Shown piece by piece: positions 46,167 to 61,027 of a stretch of DNA of 64,000 nt. The stretch's first letter is position 1, and every line of letters starts with the position of its first letter. The notes under the pieces are model-generated. The model made no database searches, was not told where the DNA came from, and worked only from the letters and a program-made list of their open reading frames with translations. A program made the translations under genes and the position numbers. Origin of the DNA: Amblyomma americanum. Taxonomy: Eukaryota; Arthropoda; Arachnida; Ixodida; Ixodidae. Location: contig NC_135502.1 of assembly GCF_052857255.1 (NCBI RefSeq), positions 185,439,806-185,503,805 on the forward strand, given 5' to 3'.

Positions 46167-49100
46167 TGCTACAGGGAACATCGAGCAACACGGCATCAGC
46201 CCTTGTGGGAACGGTACACTGCTGTCCACGGCCGTCGGAGTAACATGGGAGCCGCTGCGACATCGACGTCAAACTGCTTTAAACGGAGTCACGCTCCGTA
46301 CATTGGAACGGGGCATGGTGGCACCGTAAGCGAGATGACGTTGAGGAACTATTTCGTCTTTTTGGTTCAGATGGTTGGTTTTGTTCCACCTGGCTGCATT
46401 GCTCATGAGAACTCCTGGATTACCGATAGCGACCTGAAAACGCTGAACAGATGTATCTCCGAGAGTTACGTTGTTACAAGGAACATCGAGCAACACGGCA
46501 TCAGCCTCGGCGGGAGCAGTCCACCGCTCTCCACAGCCCTCGGAGTAACATGGGAGCCGCTGAGACATCGACCTCAAACTGCTTTTAACAGAATCACGCT
46601 CCGTTCATCGGAACGGGCCATGGTGGCATGGTGAGCGAGATGACGTATAGAAACTATTTCGTCTTTTTGGTTCAGATTGTTGGGTTTGTTCTACCTGGCT
46701 GCATTGCTCATGAGAACTACTGGATTACCGATAGCGACCTGAAAACGCTGAACAGATATAACTCCGAGAGTTACAATGCTACAAGGAACATCGAGCAACG
46801 CGGCATCAGCCCCTGTGGGAAGAGTACTCGGAGGAATATTGGAGCCGTTGCGACATCGATGTCAAACTGCTTAAAACCGAGTCAGGCTCTGTACATCTGA
46901 ACAGGGCATGGTGGCACCGTGAGCGAGATGACATTGAGGAACTATTTCTTCTTTTTGGTTCAGATTGTTGGCTTTGTTCTACCTGGCTGCATCGGTCACG
47001 AGAACGCCTGGATTACTAACAGCGACATGAAAACGCTGAACAGATGTTACACCGAGAGTTACGATGCTACAACGAACATCGAGCAACAGCATCAGCCCCT
47101 GCGGGAACGGTACACTGCTGTCCACGACCCTCGGAGTAACATGGGAGCCGCTGCGACATCGACGTCAAACTGCTTTAAACAGTGTCACGCTGCGTACATC
47201 GGAACAGGCCATGGTGGCACCGTGAGCGAGATGACATTGAGGAACTATTTCATATTTTTAGTTCAGATTGTTGGTTTTGTTATACCATGCTGCATTGGTC
47301 ATGAGAACGCCTGGATTATCGACCACGACCTGAAAACACTGATCCGACGTAACTCCGAGAGTTACGATGCTACAAGTAACATCAAGCAACACGGGATCAG
47401 CCTCTGTGGGAACTGTCTACCGCTGTCCCCGGCCCTCGGAGAAACATAGGAGGCGCTGCGACATCGACGTCAAACAGCTTTAAACAGAGTCACGCTCCGT
47501 TCATCGGAACGGGGCATGGTGGCACCATGAGCGAGATGACGTTTAGGAACTATTTCGTCTTTTCAGTTGAGATTGTTGGTTTTGTTCCACCTGGCTGCAT
47601 TGCTCATGAGAAGGCCTGGATTACCGACAGCGACCTGATACGCTGAACAGATGCAATTCCGAGAGTTACGATGCTACAAGGAACATCGAGCAACACGGCA
47701 TCAACCCCTGAGGGAACGGTCCAACGCTGTACACGGGCCTCGGAGTAACATGAGAGCCCCTGCGACATCGACGTCAAACTGCTTTAAACAGAGTCACACT
47801 CCGTTCCTCGGAACGGGGCATGGTGGCGCCGTGAGCGAGATGACGTTGATGAACTATTTCGTCTTTTTGGTTCAGATAGTTGGTTTTGTTCTACCTTTCT
47901 GCATTGCTCATGAGAACGCCAGGATTACCGACAGCGACCTGAAAACGCTGAACAGATGTAACTCCGAGAGTTACGATGCTACAAGGAACATCGAGCAACG
48001 CGGCATCAGCCCCTGTGGGAAGAGTTCTCGGAGAATCATTTGAGCCGTTGCGACATCGATGTCAAGCTGCTTAAAACCGAGTCAGGCTCTGTACATCTGA
48101 ACAGGGCATGGTGGCACCGTGAGCGAGATGACATTGAGGAACTATTTCTTCTTTTTGGTTCAGATTGTTGACTTTGTTCTACCTGGCTGCATCGGTCACG
48201 AGAACGCCTGGATTACTAACAGCGACATGAAAACGCTGAACAGATGTTACACCGAGAGTTACGATGCTACAAGGAACATCGAGCAACAGGCATCAGCCCC
48301 TGCGGCAAAGGTACACTGCTGTCCACGACCCTTGGAGTAACATGGGAGCCGCTGCGACATCGACGTCAAACTGCTTTAAACAGAGTCACGCTGCGTACAT
48401 CGGAACAGGGCATGGTGGCACCGTGAGCGAGATGACATTGAGGAAATATTTCATATTTTTAGTTCAGATTGTTGGTTTTGTTATACCAGGCTGCATTGGT
48501 CATGAGAACGCCTGGGTTATCGACCACGACCTGAAAACACTGAACCGACGTAACTCCGAGAGTTACGATGCTACAAGTAACATCGAGCAACACGGGATCA
48601 GCTTCTGTGGGAACAGTCTACCGCTGTCCATGGCCCTCGGAGTAACACGGGAGTCGCTGCGACATCGACGTCTAACAGCTTTAAACAGAGTCACACTCCG
48701 TACATCGGAACGGGACATGGTGGCGCCGTGAGCGAAATGACGTTGATGAACTATTTGGTCTTTTTGGTTCTTATTGTTGGTTTTGTTCTAATTGGCTGCA
48801 TAGCTCATGAGAACTACTGGAGTACCGATAGCGACCTGAAAACGCTGGATAGATGTAACTCCGAGAGTTACGATGCTACAAGGAACATCGAGCAACACGG
48901 CATGAGCCCCGGCGGGAACAGTCCACCGCTCTCCACAGCCCTCGGAGTAATATGGGAGCCGCTGCGACATCGACGTCAAACTGCTTTAAAAAGAACCACG
49001 CTGCGTTCATCGAAACGGGGAATATTGGCGCCGTGAGCGAGATGACGTTGAGAAACTATTTCGTGTTTTTGGTTAAGATTGTTGGTTTAGTTCTACCTGG

Positions 49101-52100
49101 CTGCATTACTCATGAGAATGCCTGGATTACCGACAGCGACCTGAAAACGCTTAACAGATGTAACTCTGAGAGTTACGATGCTACAAGGAACATCGAGCAG
49201 CACGGCATCAGCCCCTGTAGGACCAGTCAACCGCTGTGCACGGCCCTCGGAGTAACACTGGAGCAGCTGCGACATCGACGTCAAACTGGTTTAAATGCAG
49301 TCACGCTCCGTTCATCGGAACGGGGCATGGTGGCACCATGAGCGAGATGACGTTTAGGAACTATTTCGTCTTTTCAGTTGAGATTGTTGGTTTTGTTCCA
49401 CCTGGCTGCATTGCTCATGAGAAGGCCTTGATTACCGACAGCGACCTGATACGCTGAACAGATGTAACTCCGAGAGTTACGATGCTACAAGGAACATCGA
49501 GCAACACGGCATCAACCCCTGAGGGAACGGTCCAACGCTGTACACGGGCCTCGTAGTAACATGGGAGCCCCTGCGACATCGACGTCAAACTGCTTTAAAC
49601 AGAGTCACACTCCGTTCCTCGGAACGGGGCATGGTGGCGCCGTGAGCGAGATGACGTTGATGAACTATTTCGTCTTTTTGGTTCAGATAGTTGGTTTTGT
49701 TCTACCTTTCTGCATTGCTCATGAGAACGCCAGGATTACCGACAGCGACCTGAAAACGCTGAACAGATGTAACTCCGAGAGTTACGATGCTACAAGGAAC
49801 ATCGAGCAACGCGGCATCAGACCCTGTGGGAAGAGTTCTCGGAGAATCATTGGAGCCGTTGCGACATCGATGTCAAGATGCTTAAAACCGAGTCAGGCTC
49901 TGTACATCTGAACAGGGCATGGTGGCACCGTGAGCGAGATGACATTGAGGAACTATTTCTTCTTTTTGGTTCAGATTGTTGGCTTTGTTCTACCTGGCTG
50001 CATCGGTCACGAGAACGCCTGGATTACTAACAGCGACCTGAAAACGCTGAAGAGATGTAACAAGCAGAGTTACGATGCTGCAAGGAACATCGAGCAACAC
50101 GGCATCAGCCCCGGTGGGAACAGTCCACCGCAGTCCAGGGCCCTCGGAGTAACACGGGAGCCGCTGCGACATCAACGTCAAACAGTTTAAAGAGAGTCAC
50201 ACTCCCTTCATCGAAATGGGGCGTGGTGGCACCGTGAGCGAGACGACGTTGAGGAGCTATTTCGTCTTTTTGGTTCAGATCGCTGGTTTTGTTCTACCTG
50301 GCTGCATTGCTCATGAGAACGCCTGGATTACCGACAGCGACCTGAAAACGCTGCGCAGATAACTCCGAGAGTTACGATGCTACAAGGAACATCGAGCCAC
50401 ACGGCATCAGCCCCTGTGGGAACAGTCCACCGCTCTGCACAGCCATCGGAGTAACATGGGAGCCGCAGCGACATCGACGTCAAACTGCTTCAAAAAGAAT
50501 CGCGCTGCGTTCATCGAAGCGGGGAATATTGGCGCCGTGAGCGAGTTGAATTTGAGGATCTGTTTCGTCTTTTTGGTTCAGGTTGTTGGTTTTGTTCTAC
50601 CTTGTTGCAATGCTCATGAGACCGCCTGGATTACCGACAGCTACCTGAAAACGCTGAGGAGATGTAACTCCGAGAGTTACGATGCTACAAGGAACATCGA
50701 GCAACACGGCATCAGCCCCTGTGGGAACAGTCAACCGCTGTGCACGGCCCTCGGAGTAACACTGGAGCAGCTGCGAACGACTTCAAACTGCTTTAAACGT
50801 ATTCACGCTCCGTTCATCAGAACGGGGCATGGTGGCACCGTGAGCCAGATGACGTTGAAGAACTATATCATATTTTCAGTTGAGATTGTTGGTTTTGTTA
50901 CACCAGGCTGCATTGCTCATCAGAACGCCTGGATTACCGACCACGAGAACACTGAACAGATGTAATACCGAGAGTTACGACGCTACGAGGAACATCGAGC
51001 AACACGTCATGAGCCCCTGCGGGAACAGTTCTCGGAGAAGCATTGGAGCCGCTGCGACATCTACGTCAAACTGCTTAAAACAGAGTCAGGCTCTGTACAT
51101 CTGAACAGGGCATGGTAGGACCGTGAGCGAGATGACATTGAGGAACTATTTTGCCTTTTTGGTTGAGATTGTTGGCTTTGTTCTACCTGGCTGCATTGCT
51201 CATGAGAACGCCTGGATTACTGACAGCGACCTGAAAACGCCGAGCAGATGTAACTCCGAGAGTTACGATGCTACAAGGAACATCGAGCAACGCGGCATCA
51301 GCCCCTGCGGGAAGAGTTCTCGGAGAAACATTGGAGCCGTTGCGACATCGACGTCATACTGCTTAAAACCGTGTCAGGCTCTGTACATCTGAACAGGTCA
51401 TGGTGGCACCGTGAGCGAGATGACATTGATGAGCTATTTCGTCTTTTTGGTTCAGATTGTTGGTTTTGTTCTACCTGGCTGCATCGGTCACGAGAACGGC
51501 TGGATTACTAACAGCGACCTGAAAACGCTGAACAGATGTTACACCTAGAGTTACGATGCTACAAGGAACATCGAGCAACAGGCATCAGCCCCTGCGGGAT
51601 CGGCACACTGCTGTCCACGACCCTCGGAGTAACATGGGAGCCGCTGCGACATCGACGTCAAACTGGTTTAAAAAGAACCACGCTGCGTTCATCGAAACGG
51701 GGAATATTGGCGCCGTGAGCGAGATGACGTTGAGAAACTATTTCGTGTTTTTGGTTAAGATTGTTGGTTTTGTTCTACCTGGCTGCATTGCTCATGAGAA
51801 CGCCTGGATTACCGACAGCGACCTGAAAACGCTTAACAGATGTAACTCTGAGAGTTATGATGCTACAAGGAACATCGAGCAACACGGCATCAGCCTCAGC
51901 GGGAACAGTCCACCGCTCTCTACAGCCCTCGGAGTAACATAGGAGCCGCTGCAACATCGACGCCAAACTGCTTTGAACAGAGTCACGCTCCGTTCATCGG
52001 AACGGGGCATGGTGGCGCATTGAGCGAGATGACGTTGAGGAACTATTTCGTCTTTTTGGTTCAGATTGTTGGTTTTGTTCATCCTGGCTGCATTGCTCAT

Positions 52101-53949
52101 GAGAACACCTGTATTACCGACAGCGACCTGGAAACGCTGAAGAGATGTAACAATCAGAGTTACGATGCTACAAGGAACATCGAGCAACACGGTATCAGCC
52201 CCTGTGGGAACAGTCCACCGCAGTCCACGGCCCTCGGAGTAACAAGGAAGCCGGTGCGACATCGCCGTCAAACAGTTTAAACAGAGTCACACTCCCTTCA
52301 TCGAAACGGGGCATGGTGGCACCGAGAGCGAAATGACGTTTAGGAACTATTTGGTCTTTTTGGTTCAGAGTGTTGGTTTTTTTCTACCTGGCTGCATTGC
52401 TCATGAGAACGCCTGGATTATCGACAGCGACCTGAAAACGCTGCGCAGATGTAACTCCGAGAGTTACGATGCTACAAGGAACATCGAGCAACACGGTATA
52501 TCAGCCCCTGTGGGAACAGTCCACCGCTCTGCACAGCCATCGGAGAAACATGGGAGCCGCAGCGACATCGACGTCAAACTGCTTTAAAAAGAATCACGCT
52601 GCGTTCATCGAAGCGAGGAATATTGGCGCCGTGAGCGAGATGACTTTGAGGAACTGATTCGTCTTTTTGGTTCAGATTGTTGATTTTGTTCTACCTTGCT
52701 GCAATGCTCATGAGACCGCCTGGATTACCGACAGCTACCTGAAAACGCTGAACAGATGTTACTCCGAGAGTTACGATGCTACAAGGAACATCGAGCAACA
52801 CGGCATCAGCCCCTGTGGGAACAGTCAACCGCTGTGCACGGCCCTCGGAGTAACACGGGAGCAGCTGCGACATCCACGTCAAACTGCTTTAAACGCAGTC
52901 ACGCTGCGTTCATCGGAACGGGGCATGGTGGCAGCGTGACCGAGATGACGTTGAGGAACTATTTCGTCTTTTTGGTTAAGATTGTTGGTTTTGTTATACC
53001 TGGCTGGATTGCTCATGAGAACGTCTGGATTACCGACAGCGACCTGAAAACGCTGCACAGATGTAACTCCGAGAGTTACGATGCTACAAGGAACATCAGC
53101 AACACGTTATCAGCCCCTGGGTGAACAGTGCACCGCTCTCACGGCCATCGGAGTAACATGGGAGCCGCTGCGACATCGACGTCAAACTGCTTTAAAAAGA
53201 ATCACGCTGCGTGCATCGAAACGGGGAATATTGGCGCCGTGAGCGAGATGACTTTGAGGAACTATTTCGTCTTTTTGGTTCAGATTGTTGGTATTGTTCT
53301 ACTTTGCTGCATTGCTCATGAGACCGCCTGAATTACCGACAGCTACCTGAAAACGCTGCACAGATGTAACTCGAGAGTTACGATGCTACAAGGAACATCG
53401 AGCAACACGGCATCAGCCCCTGTGGGAACAGTCCACCGCTCTGCACGGCCATCGGAGTAACATGGGAGCCGCTGCGACATTGACGTCAAACTGTTTTAAA
53501 AAGAATCACGCTGCGTTCATCGAAGCGGGGAATATTGGCGCCGTGAGCGAGATGACTTTGAGGAACTGTTTCGTCTTTTTGGTTCAGATTGTTGGTTTTG
53601 TTCTACCTTGCTGCATTGCTCATGAGACCGCCTGGATTACCGACAGCTACCTGAAAACGCTGAACAGTTGTAACTCCGAGAGTTACGATGCTACAAGGAA
53701 CATCGAGCAACACGGCATCAGCCCCTGTGGGAACAGTCAGCCGCTGTGCACGGCCCTCGGAGTAACACTGGAGCAGCTGCGACATCGACGTCAAGCTGAT
53801 TTGAACAGAGTAACGCTACAATCATCGAAACGGGGCGTGGTGGCCCCGTGAACGAGATGACGTTGAGGAACTATTTCGTTTTTTTCGTTCAGATTGTTGG
53901 TTTTGTTCTACCTGGCTGCATTTCTCACGAGAACGCCTGGATTACCGAC

Positions 53950-56900
53950 CGCTACCTGAAAACGCTGAACAGATGTAACTCCGAGAGTTACGATGCTACA
54001 AGTAACATCGAGCAACACGGGATCAGCCTCTGTGGGAACAGTCTACCGCTGTCCATGGCCCTCGGAGTAACACGGGAGCCGCTGCGACATCGACGTCTAA
54101 TAGCTTTAAACAGAGTCACACTCCGTACATCGGAACGGGACATGGTGGAACCGTGAACGAGAGGATGTTGAGGAACTATTTCGTTTTTTCAGTTCAGATT
54201 GTTGGTTTTGTTCCACCTGGCTGCATTGCTCGTGAGAACGCCAGGATTACCGACAGCGACCTGAAAACGCTGAACAGATGTAACTCCGAGAGTTATGATG
54301 CTACATGGAACATCGAGCAACACGGCATCAGCCCCGGTGGGAACAGTCCACCGCTCTCCTAAGCCCTCGGAGCAACATAGGAGCCGCAGCGACATTGACG
54401 TCAAAATGCTTTAAACATAGTCACGCTCCGTTCATTGTAATGGGGCATGGTGGCACCATGAGCGAGATGACGTTGAGGAACTATTTGTTCTTTTTGGTTC
54501 TTATTGTTGGTTTTGTTCTACCTGGCTTCATAGCTCATGAGAACTACTGGAGTACCGATAGCGACCTGAAGACGCTGGATAGATGTAACTCCGAGAGTTA
54601 CGATGCTACAAGGAACATCGAGCAACACGGCGTGAGCCCCGGCGGGAACAGTCCACCGCTCTCCACAGCCCTCGGAGTAAAATGGGAGCCGCTCCGACAT
54701 CGACGTCAAACTGGTTTAAAAAGAACCACGCTGCGTTCATCAAAACGGGGAATATTGGCGCCGTGAGCGAGATGACGTTGAGAAACTATTTCGTGTTTTT
54801 GGTTAAGATTGTTGGTTTTGTTCTACATGGCTGCATTGCTCATGAGAGCGCCTGGATTACCGACAGCGACCTTAAAACGCTTAACAGATGTAACTCTGAG
54901 AGTTATGATGCTACAAGGAACATCGAGCAACACGGCATCAGCCTCAGCGGGAACAGTCCACCGCTCTCTACAGTCCTCGGAGTAACATGGGAGCCGCTGC
55001 AACATCGACGCCAAACTGCTTTGAACAGAGTCACGCTCCGTTCATCGGAACGGGGCATGGTGGCACCGTGAGCCAGATGATGTTGAATAACTATATCATA
55101 TTTTCAGTTGAGATTGTTGGTTTTGTTCACCAGGCTGCATTGCTCATGAGAACGCCTGGATTACCGACAGCGACCTGAAAACGCTGAGCAGATGTAACTC
55201 CGAGAGTTACGATGCTACAAGGAACATCGAGCAACGCGGCATCAGCCCCTGCGGGAAGAGTTCTCGGAGAAACATTGGAGCCGTTGCGACATCGACGTCA
55301 AACTGCTTAAAACCGTGTCAGGCTATGTACATCTGAACAGGTCATGGTGGCACCGTGAGCGAGATGACATTGATGAGCTATTTCGTCTTTTTGGTTCAGA
55401 TTGTTGGCTTTGTTCTATCTGGCTGCATCGGTCACGAGAACGGCTGCATTACTAACAGCGACCTGAAAACGCTGAGCAGATGTAACTCCGAGAGTTACGA
55501 TGCTACAAGGAACATCGAGCAACGCGGCATCAGCCCCTGCGGGAAGAGTTCTCGGTGAAACATTGGAGCCTTTGCGACATCGACGTCAAACTGCTTAAAA
55601 CCGTGTCAGGCTATGTACATCTGAGCAGGTCATGGTGGCACCGTGAGCGAGATGACATTGATGAGCTATTTCGTCTTTTTGGTTCAGATTGTTGGCTTTG
55701 TTCTATCTGGCTGCATCGGTCACGAGAACGGCTGCATTACTAACAGCGACCTGAAAACGCTGAACAGATGTTACACCTAGAGTTACGATGCTACAAGGAA
55801 CATCGAGCAACAGGCATCAGCCCCTGCGGGATCGGCACACTGCTGTCCACGACCCTCGGAGTAACATGGGAGCCGCTGCGACATCGACGTCAAACTGCTT
55901 TAAACAGAGTCACGTTGCGTACATCGGAACAGGGCATGGTGGCACCGTGAGCGAGATGACATTGAGAAACTATTTCATATTTTTAGTTCAGATTGTTGGT
56001 TTTGTTACACCTGGCTGCATTGCTCATGAGATTGCCAGAATTCCCGACCACGACCTGAAAACACTAAACAGGCGTAACTCCGAGAGTTACGATGCTACAA
56101 CGAACATCGAGCAACGCGGCATCAGTCCCTGTGGGAACAGTCCACCGCTGTCCCCGGCCCTCGGAGTAACATGGGAGGCGCTGCGACATCAACGTCAAAC
56201 TGCTTTAAACAGTCAGGCTCCGTTCATCGGAACGGGGCATGGTGGCACCTTGAGCGAGATGACGTTGAGGAACTATTTCGTCTTTTTGGTTCAGATTGTT
56301 GGTTTTGTTCATCCTGGCTGCATTGCTCATGAGAACGCCTGGATTACCGACAGCGACCTGAAAACGCTGAAGAGATGTAACAACCAGAGTTACGATGCTA
56401 CAAGGAACATCGAGCAACACGGCATCAGCCCCTGTGGGAACAGTCCACCGCAGTCCACGGCCCTCGGAGTAACAAGGAAGCCGGTGCGACATCGCCGTCA
56501 AACAGTTTGTTTAAACAGAGTCACACTCCATTCATCGAAACGGGGCATGGTGGCACTGTGAGCGAGATGACGTTGAGGAACTATTTCGTCTTTTTGGTTC
56601 AGAGTGTCGGTTTTTTTCTACCTGGCTGCATTGCTCATGAGAACGCCTGGATTATCGACAGCGACCTGAAAACGCTGCGCAGATGTAACTCCGAGAGTTA
56701 CGATGCTACAAGGAACATCGAGCAACACGGTATATCAGCCCCTGTGGGAACAGTCCACCGCTCTGCACAGCCATCGGAGAAACATGGGAGCCGCAGCGAC
56801 ATCGACGTCAAACTGCTTTAAAAAGAATCACGCTGCGTTCATCGAAGCGAGGAATATTGGCGCCGTGAGCGAGATGACTTTGAGGAACTGATTCGTCTTT

Positions 56901-58085
56901 TTGGTTCAGATTGTTGGTTGTGTTCTACCTTGCTGCAATGCTCATGAGACCGCCTGGATTACCGACCGCTACCTGAAAACGCTGAACAGATGTAACTCCG
57001 AGAGTTACGATGCTACAAGTAACATCGAGCAACACGGGATCAGCCTCTGTGGGAACAGTCTACCGCTGTCCATGGCCCTCGGAGTAACACGGGAGCCGCT
57101 GCGACATCGACGTCTAATAGCTTTAAACAGAGTCACACTCCGTACATCGGAACGGGACATGGTGGAACCGTGAACGAGAGGATGTTGAGGAACTATTTCG
57201 TCTTTTCAGTTCAGATTGTTGGTTTTGTTCCACCTGGCTGCATTGCTCGTGAGAACGCCAGGATTACCGACAGCGACCTGAAAACGCTGAACAGATGTAA
57301 CTCCGAGAGTTATGATGCTACATGGAACATCGAGCAACACGGCATCAGCCCCGGTGGGAACAGTCCACCGCTTTCCTAAGCCCTCGGAGCAACATAGGAG
57401 CCGCTGCGACATTGACGTCAAAATGCTTTAAACATAGTCACGCTCCGTTCATTGTAATGGGGCATGGTGGCACCATGAGCGAGATGACGTTGAGGAACTA
57501 TTTGTTCTTTTTGGTTCTTATTGTTGGTTTTGTTCTACCTGGCTTCATAGCTCATGAGAACTACTGGAGTACCGATAGCGACCTGAAAACGCTGGATAGA
57601 TGTAACTCCGAGAGTTACGATGCTACAAGGAACATCGAGCAACACGGCGTGAGCCCCGGCGGGAACAGTCCACCGCTCTCCACAGCCCTCGGAGTAATAT
57701 GGGAGCCGCTCCGACATCGACGTCAAACTGGTTTAAAAAGAACCACGCTGCGTTCATCAAAACGGGGAATATTGGCGCCGTGAGCGAGATGACGTTGAGA
57801 AACTATTTCGTGTTTTTGGTTAAGATTGTTGGTTTTGTTCTACATAGCTGCATTGCTCATGAGAACGCCTGGATTACCGACAGCGACCTTAAAACGCTTA
57901 ACAGATGTAACTCTGAGAGTTATGATGCTACAAGGAACATCGAGCAACACGGCATCAGCCTCAGCGGGAACAGTCCACCGCTCTCTACAGTCCTCGGAAT
58001 AACATGGGAGCCGCTGCAACATCGACGCCAAACTGCTTTGAACAGAGTCACGCTCCGTTCATCGGAACGGGGCATGGTGGCGCCT
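53950..58085 (+). repeat. Ten-monomer repeat, offset about 3,017 bp
   Basis: Sequence from ~53.95 to ~55.07 kb recurs at ~56.97 to ~58.08 kb with a shift close to 3,017 bp. It includes rare variants such as ACCGACCGCTACCTG, GAACGAGAGGATGTTGAGG and GGCTTCATAGCTCATGAG. After ~55.07 kb the two copies diverge. The 55.1-56.9 kb part instead resembles 59.0-60.6 kb, so successive repeats were reshuffled. Confidence 0.75.
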
Positions 58086-61027
58086 TGAGCGAGATGACGT
58101 TGAGGAACTATTTCGTCTTTTTGGTTCAGATCGCTGGTTTTGTTCTACCTGGCTGCATTGCTCATGAGAACGCCTGGATTACCGACAGCGACCTGAAAAC
58201 GCTGCGCAGATAACTCCGAGAGTTACGATGCTAAAAGGAACATCGAGCCACACGGCACAAGCCCCTGTGGGAACAGTCCATTGCTCTGCACAGCCATCGG
58301 AGTAACACGGGAGCCGCAGCGACATCGACGTCAAACTGCTCCAAAAAGAATCGAGCTGCGTTCATCGAAGCGGGAAATATTGGCGCCGTGAGCGAGATGA
58401 ATTTGAGGAACTGTTTCGTCTTTTTGGTTCAGGTTGTTGGTTTTGTTCTACCTTGCTGCAATGCTCATGAGACCACCTGGATTACCGACAGCTACCTGAA
58501 AACGCCGAGGAGATGTAACTCCGAGAGTTACGATGCTACAAGGAACATCGAGCAACACGGCATCAGCCCCTGTGGGAACAGTCTACCGCTGTGCACGGCC
58601 CTCGGAGTAACACTGGAGCAGCTGCGACATCCACGTCAAACTGTTTTAAACGGAGTCACGCTCCGTTCATCGGAACGGGGCATGGTGGCAGCGTGACCGA
58701 GATGACGTTGAGGAACTATTTCGTCTTTTTGGTTAAGATTGTTGCTTTTGTTCTACCTGGCGGCATTTCTCACGAGAGCGCCTGGATTACCGACACTTAC
58801 CTGAAAACGCTGAACAGATGTAACTCCGAGAGTTACGATGCTACAAGGAACATCGAGCAACACGGCATCAGCCCCTTTGGGAACAGTCTACCGCTGTGTA
58901 CGGCCCTCGGAGTAACACGGGAGCAGCTGCGACATCGACGTCAAACTGCTTTAAACGGATTCACTCTCCGTTCATCGGAACGGGGCATGGTGGCACCGTG
59001 AGCCAGATGACGTTGAATAACTATATCATATTTTCAGTTGAGATTGTTGGTTTTGTTACACCAGGCTGCATTGCTCATGAGAACGCCTGGATTACCGACA
59101 GCGACCTGAAAACGCTGAGCAGATGTAACTCCGAGAGTTGCGATGCTACAAGGAACATCGAGCAACGCGGCATCAGCCCCTGCGGGAAGAGTTCTCGGAG
59201 AAACATTGGAGCCGTTGCGACATCGACGTCGAACTGCTTAAAACCGTGTCAGGCTATGTACATCTGAACAGGTCATGGTGGCACCGTGAGCGAGATGACA
59301 TTGATGAGCTATTTCGTCTTTTTGGTTCAGATTGTTGGCTTTGTTCTATCTGGCTGCATCGGTCACGAGAACGGCTGCATTACTAACAGCGACCTGAAAA
59401 CGCTGAACAGATGTTACACCTAGAGTTACGATGCTACAAGGAACATCGAGCAACAGGCATCAGCCCCTGCGGGATCGGCACACTGCTGTCCACGACCCTC
59501 GGAGTAACATGGGAGCCGCTGCGACATCGACGTCAAACTGCTTTAAACAGAGTCACGTTGCGTACATCGGAACAGGGCATGGTGGCACCGTGAGCGAGAT
59601 GACATTGAGGAACTATTTCATATTTTTAGTTCATATTGTTGGTTTTGTTACACCTGGCTGCATTGCTCATGAGATTGCCAGAATTCCCGACCACGACCTG
59701 AAAACACTAAACAGACGTAACTCCGAGAGTTACGATGCTACAACGAACATCGAGCAACGCGGCCTCAGTCCCTGTGGGAACAGTCCACCGCTGTCCCCGG
59801 CCCTCGGAGTAACATGGGAGGCGCTGCGACATCAACGTCAAACTGCTTTAAACAGTCAGGCTCCGTTCATTGGAACGGGGCATGGTGGCACCTTGAGCGA
59901 GATGACGTTGAGGAACTATTTCGTCTTTTTGGTTCAGATTGTTGGTTTTGTTCATCCTGGCTGCATTGCTCATGAGAACGCCTGGATTACCGACAGCGAC
60001 CTGAAAACGCTGAAGAGATGTAACAACCAGAGTTACGATGCTACAAGCAACATCGAGCAACACGGCATCAGCCCCTGTGGGAACAGTCCACCGCAGTCCA
60101 TGGCCCTCGGAGTAACAAGGAAGCCGGTGCGACATCGCCGTCAAACAGTTTGTTTAAACAGAGTCACACTCCATTCATCGAAACGGGGCATGGTGGCACC
60201 GTGAGCGATATGACGTTGAGGAACTATTTCGTCTTTTTGGTTCAGAGTGTTGGTTTTTTTCTACCTGGCTGCATTGCTCATGAGAACGCCTGGATTATCA
60301 ACAGCGACCTGAAAACGCTGCGCAGATGTAACTCCGAGAGTTACGATGCTACAAGGAACATCGAGCAACACGGAATATCAGCCCCTGTGGGAACAGTCCA
60401 CCGCTCTGCACAGCCATCGGAGAAACATGGGAGCCGCAGCGACATCGACGTCAAACTGCTTTAAAAAGAATCACGCTGCGTTCATCGAAGCGAGGAATAT
60501 TGGCGCCGTGAGCGAGATGACTTTGAGGAACTGATTCGTCTTTTTGGTTCAGATTGTTGGTTGTGTTCTACCTTGCTGCAATGCTCATGAGACCGCCTGG
60601 ATTACCGACAGCTACCTGAAAACGCTGAACAGATGTTACTCCGAGAGTTACGATGCTACAAGGAACATCGAGCAACACGGCATCAGCCCCTGTGGGAACA
60701 GTCAACCGCTGTGCACGGACCTCGGAGTAACACGGGAGCAGCTGCGACATCCACGTCAAACTGCTTTAAACGCAGTCACGCTGCGTTCATCGGAACGGGG
60801 CATGGTGGCAGCGTGACCGAGATGACGTTGAGGAACTATTTCGTCTTTTTGGTTAAGATTGTTGGTTTTGTTCTACCTGGCTGCATTGCTCATGAGAACG
60901 TCTGGATTACCGACAGCGACCTGAAAACGCTCCACAGATGTAACTCCGAGAGTTACGATGCTACAAGGAACATCAGCAACACGTTATCAGCCCCTGGGTG
61001 AACAGTCCACCGCTCTGCACGGCTATC
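57691..61027 (+). repeat. Eleven-monomer higher-order repeat, copy 1 (3,337 bp)
   Basis: Eleven monomers, mostly 302-308 bp plus one of 288 bp. Sequence and variant order match the next 3,337 bp almost base for base; for example 58004, 58388, 58591, 59431 and 60150 correspond to 61341, 61725, 61928, 62768 and 63487. Within the unit, neighbouring monomers differ much more than the two copies do, the hallmark of a higher-order repeat. Phase boundaries are arbitrary. Confidence 0.85.
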
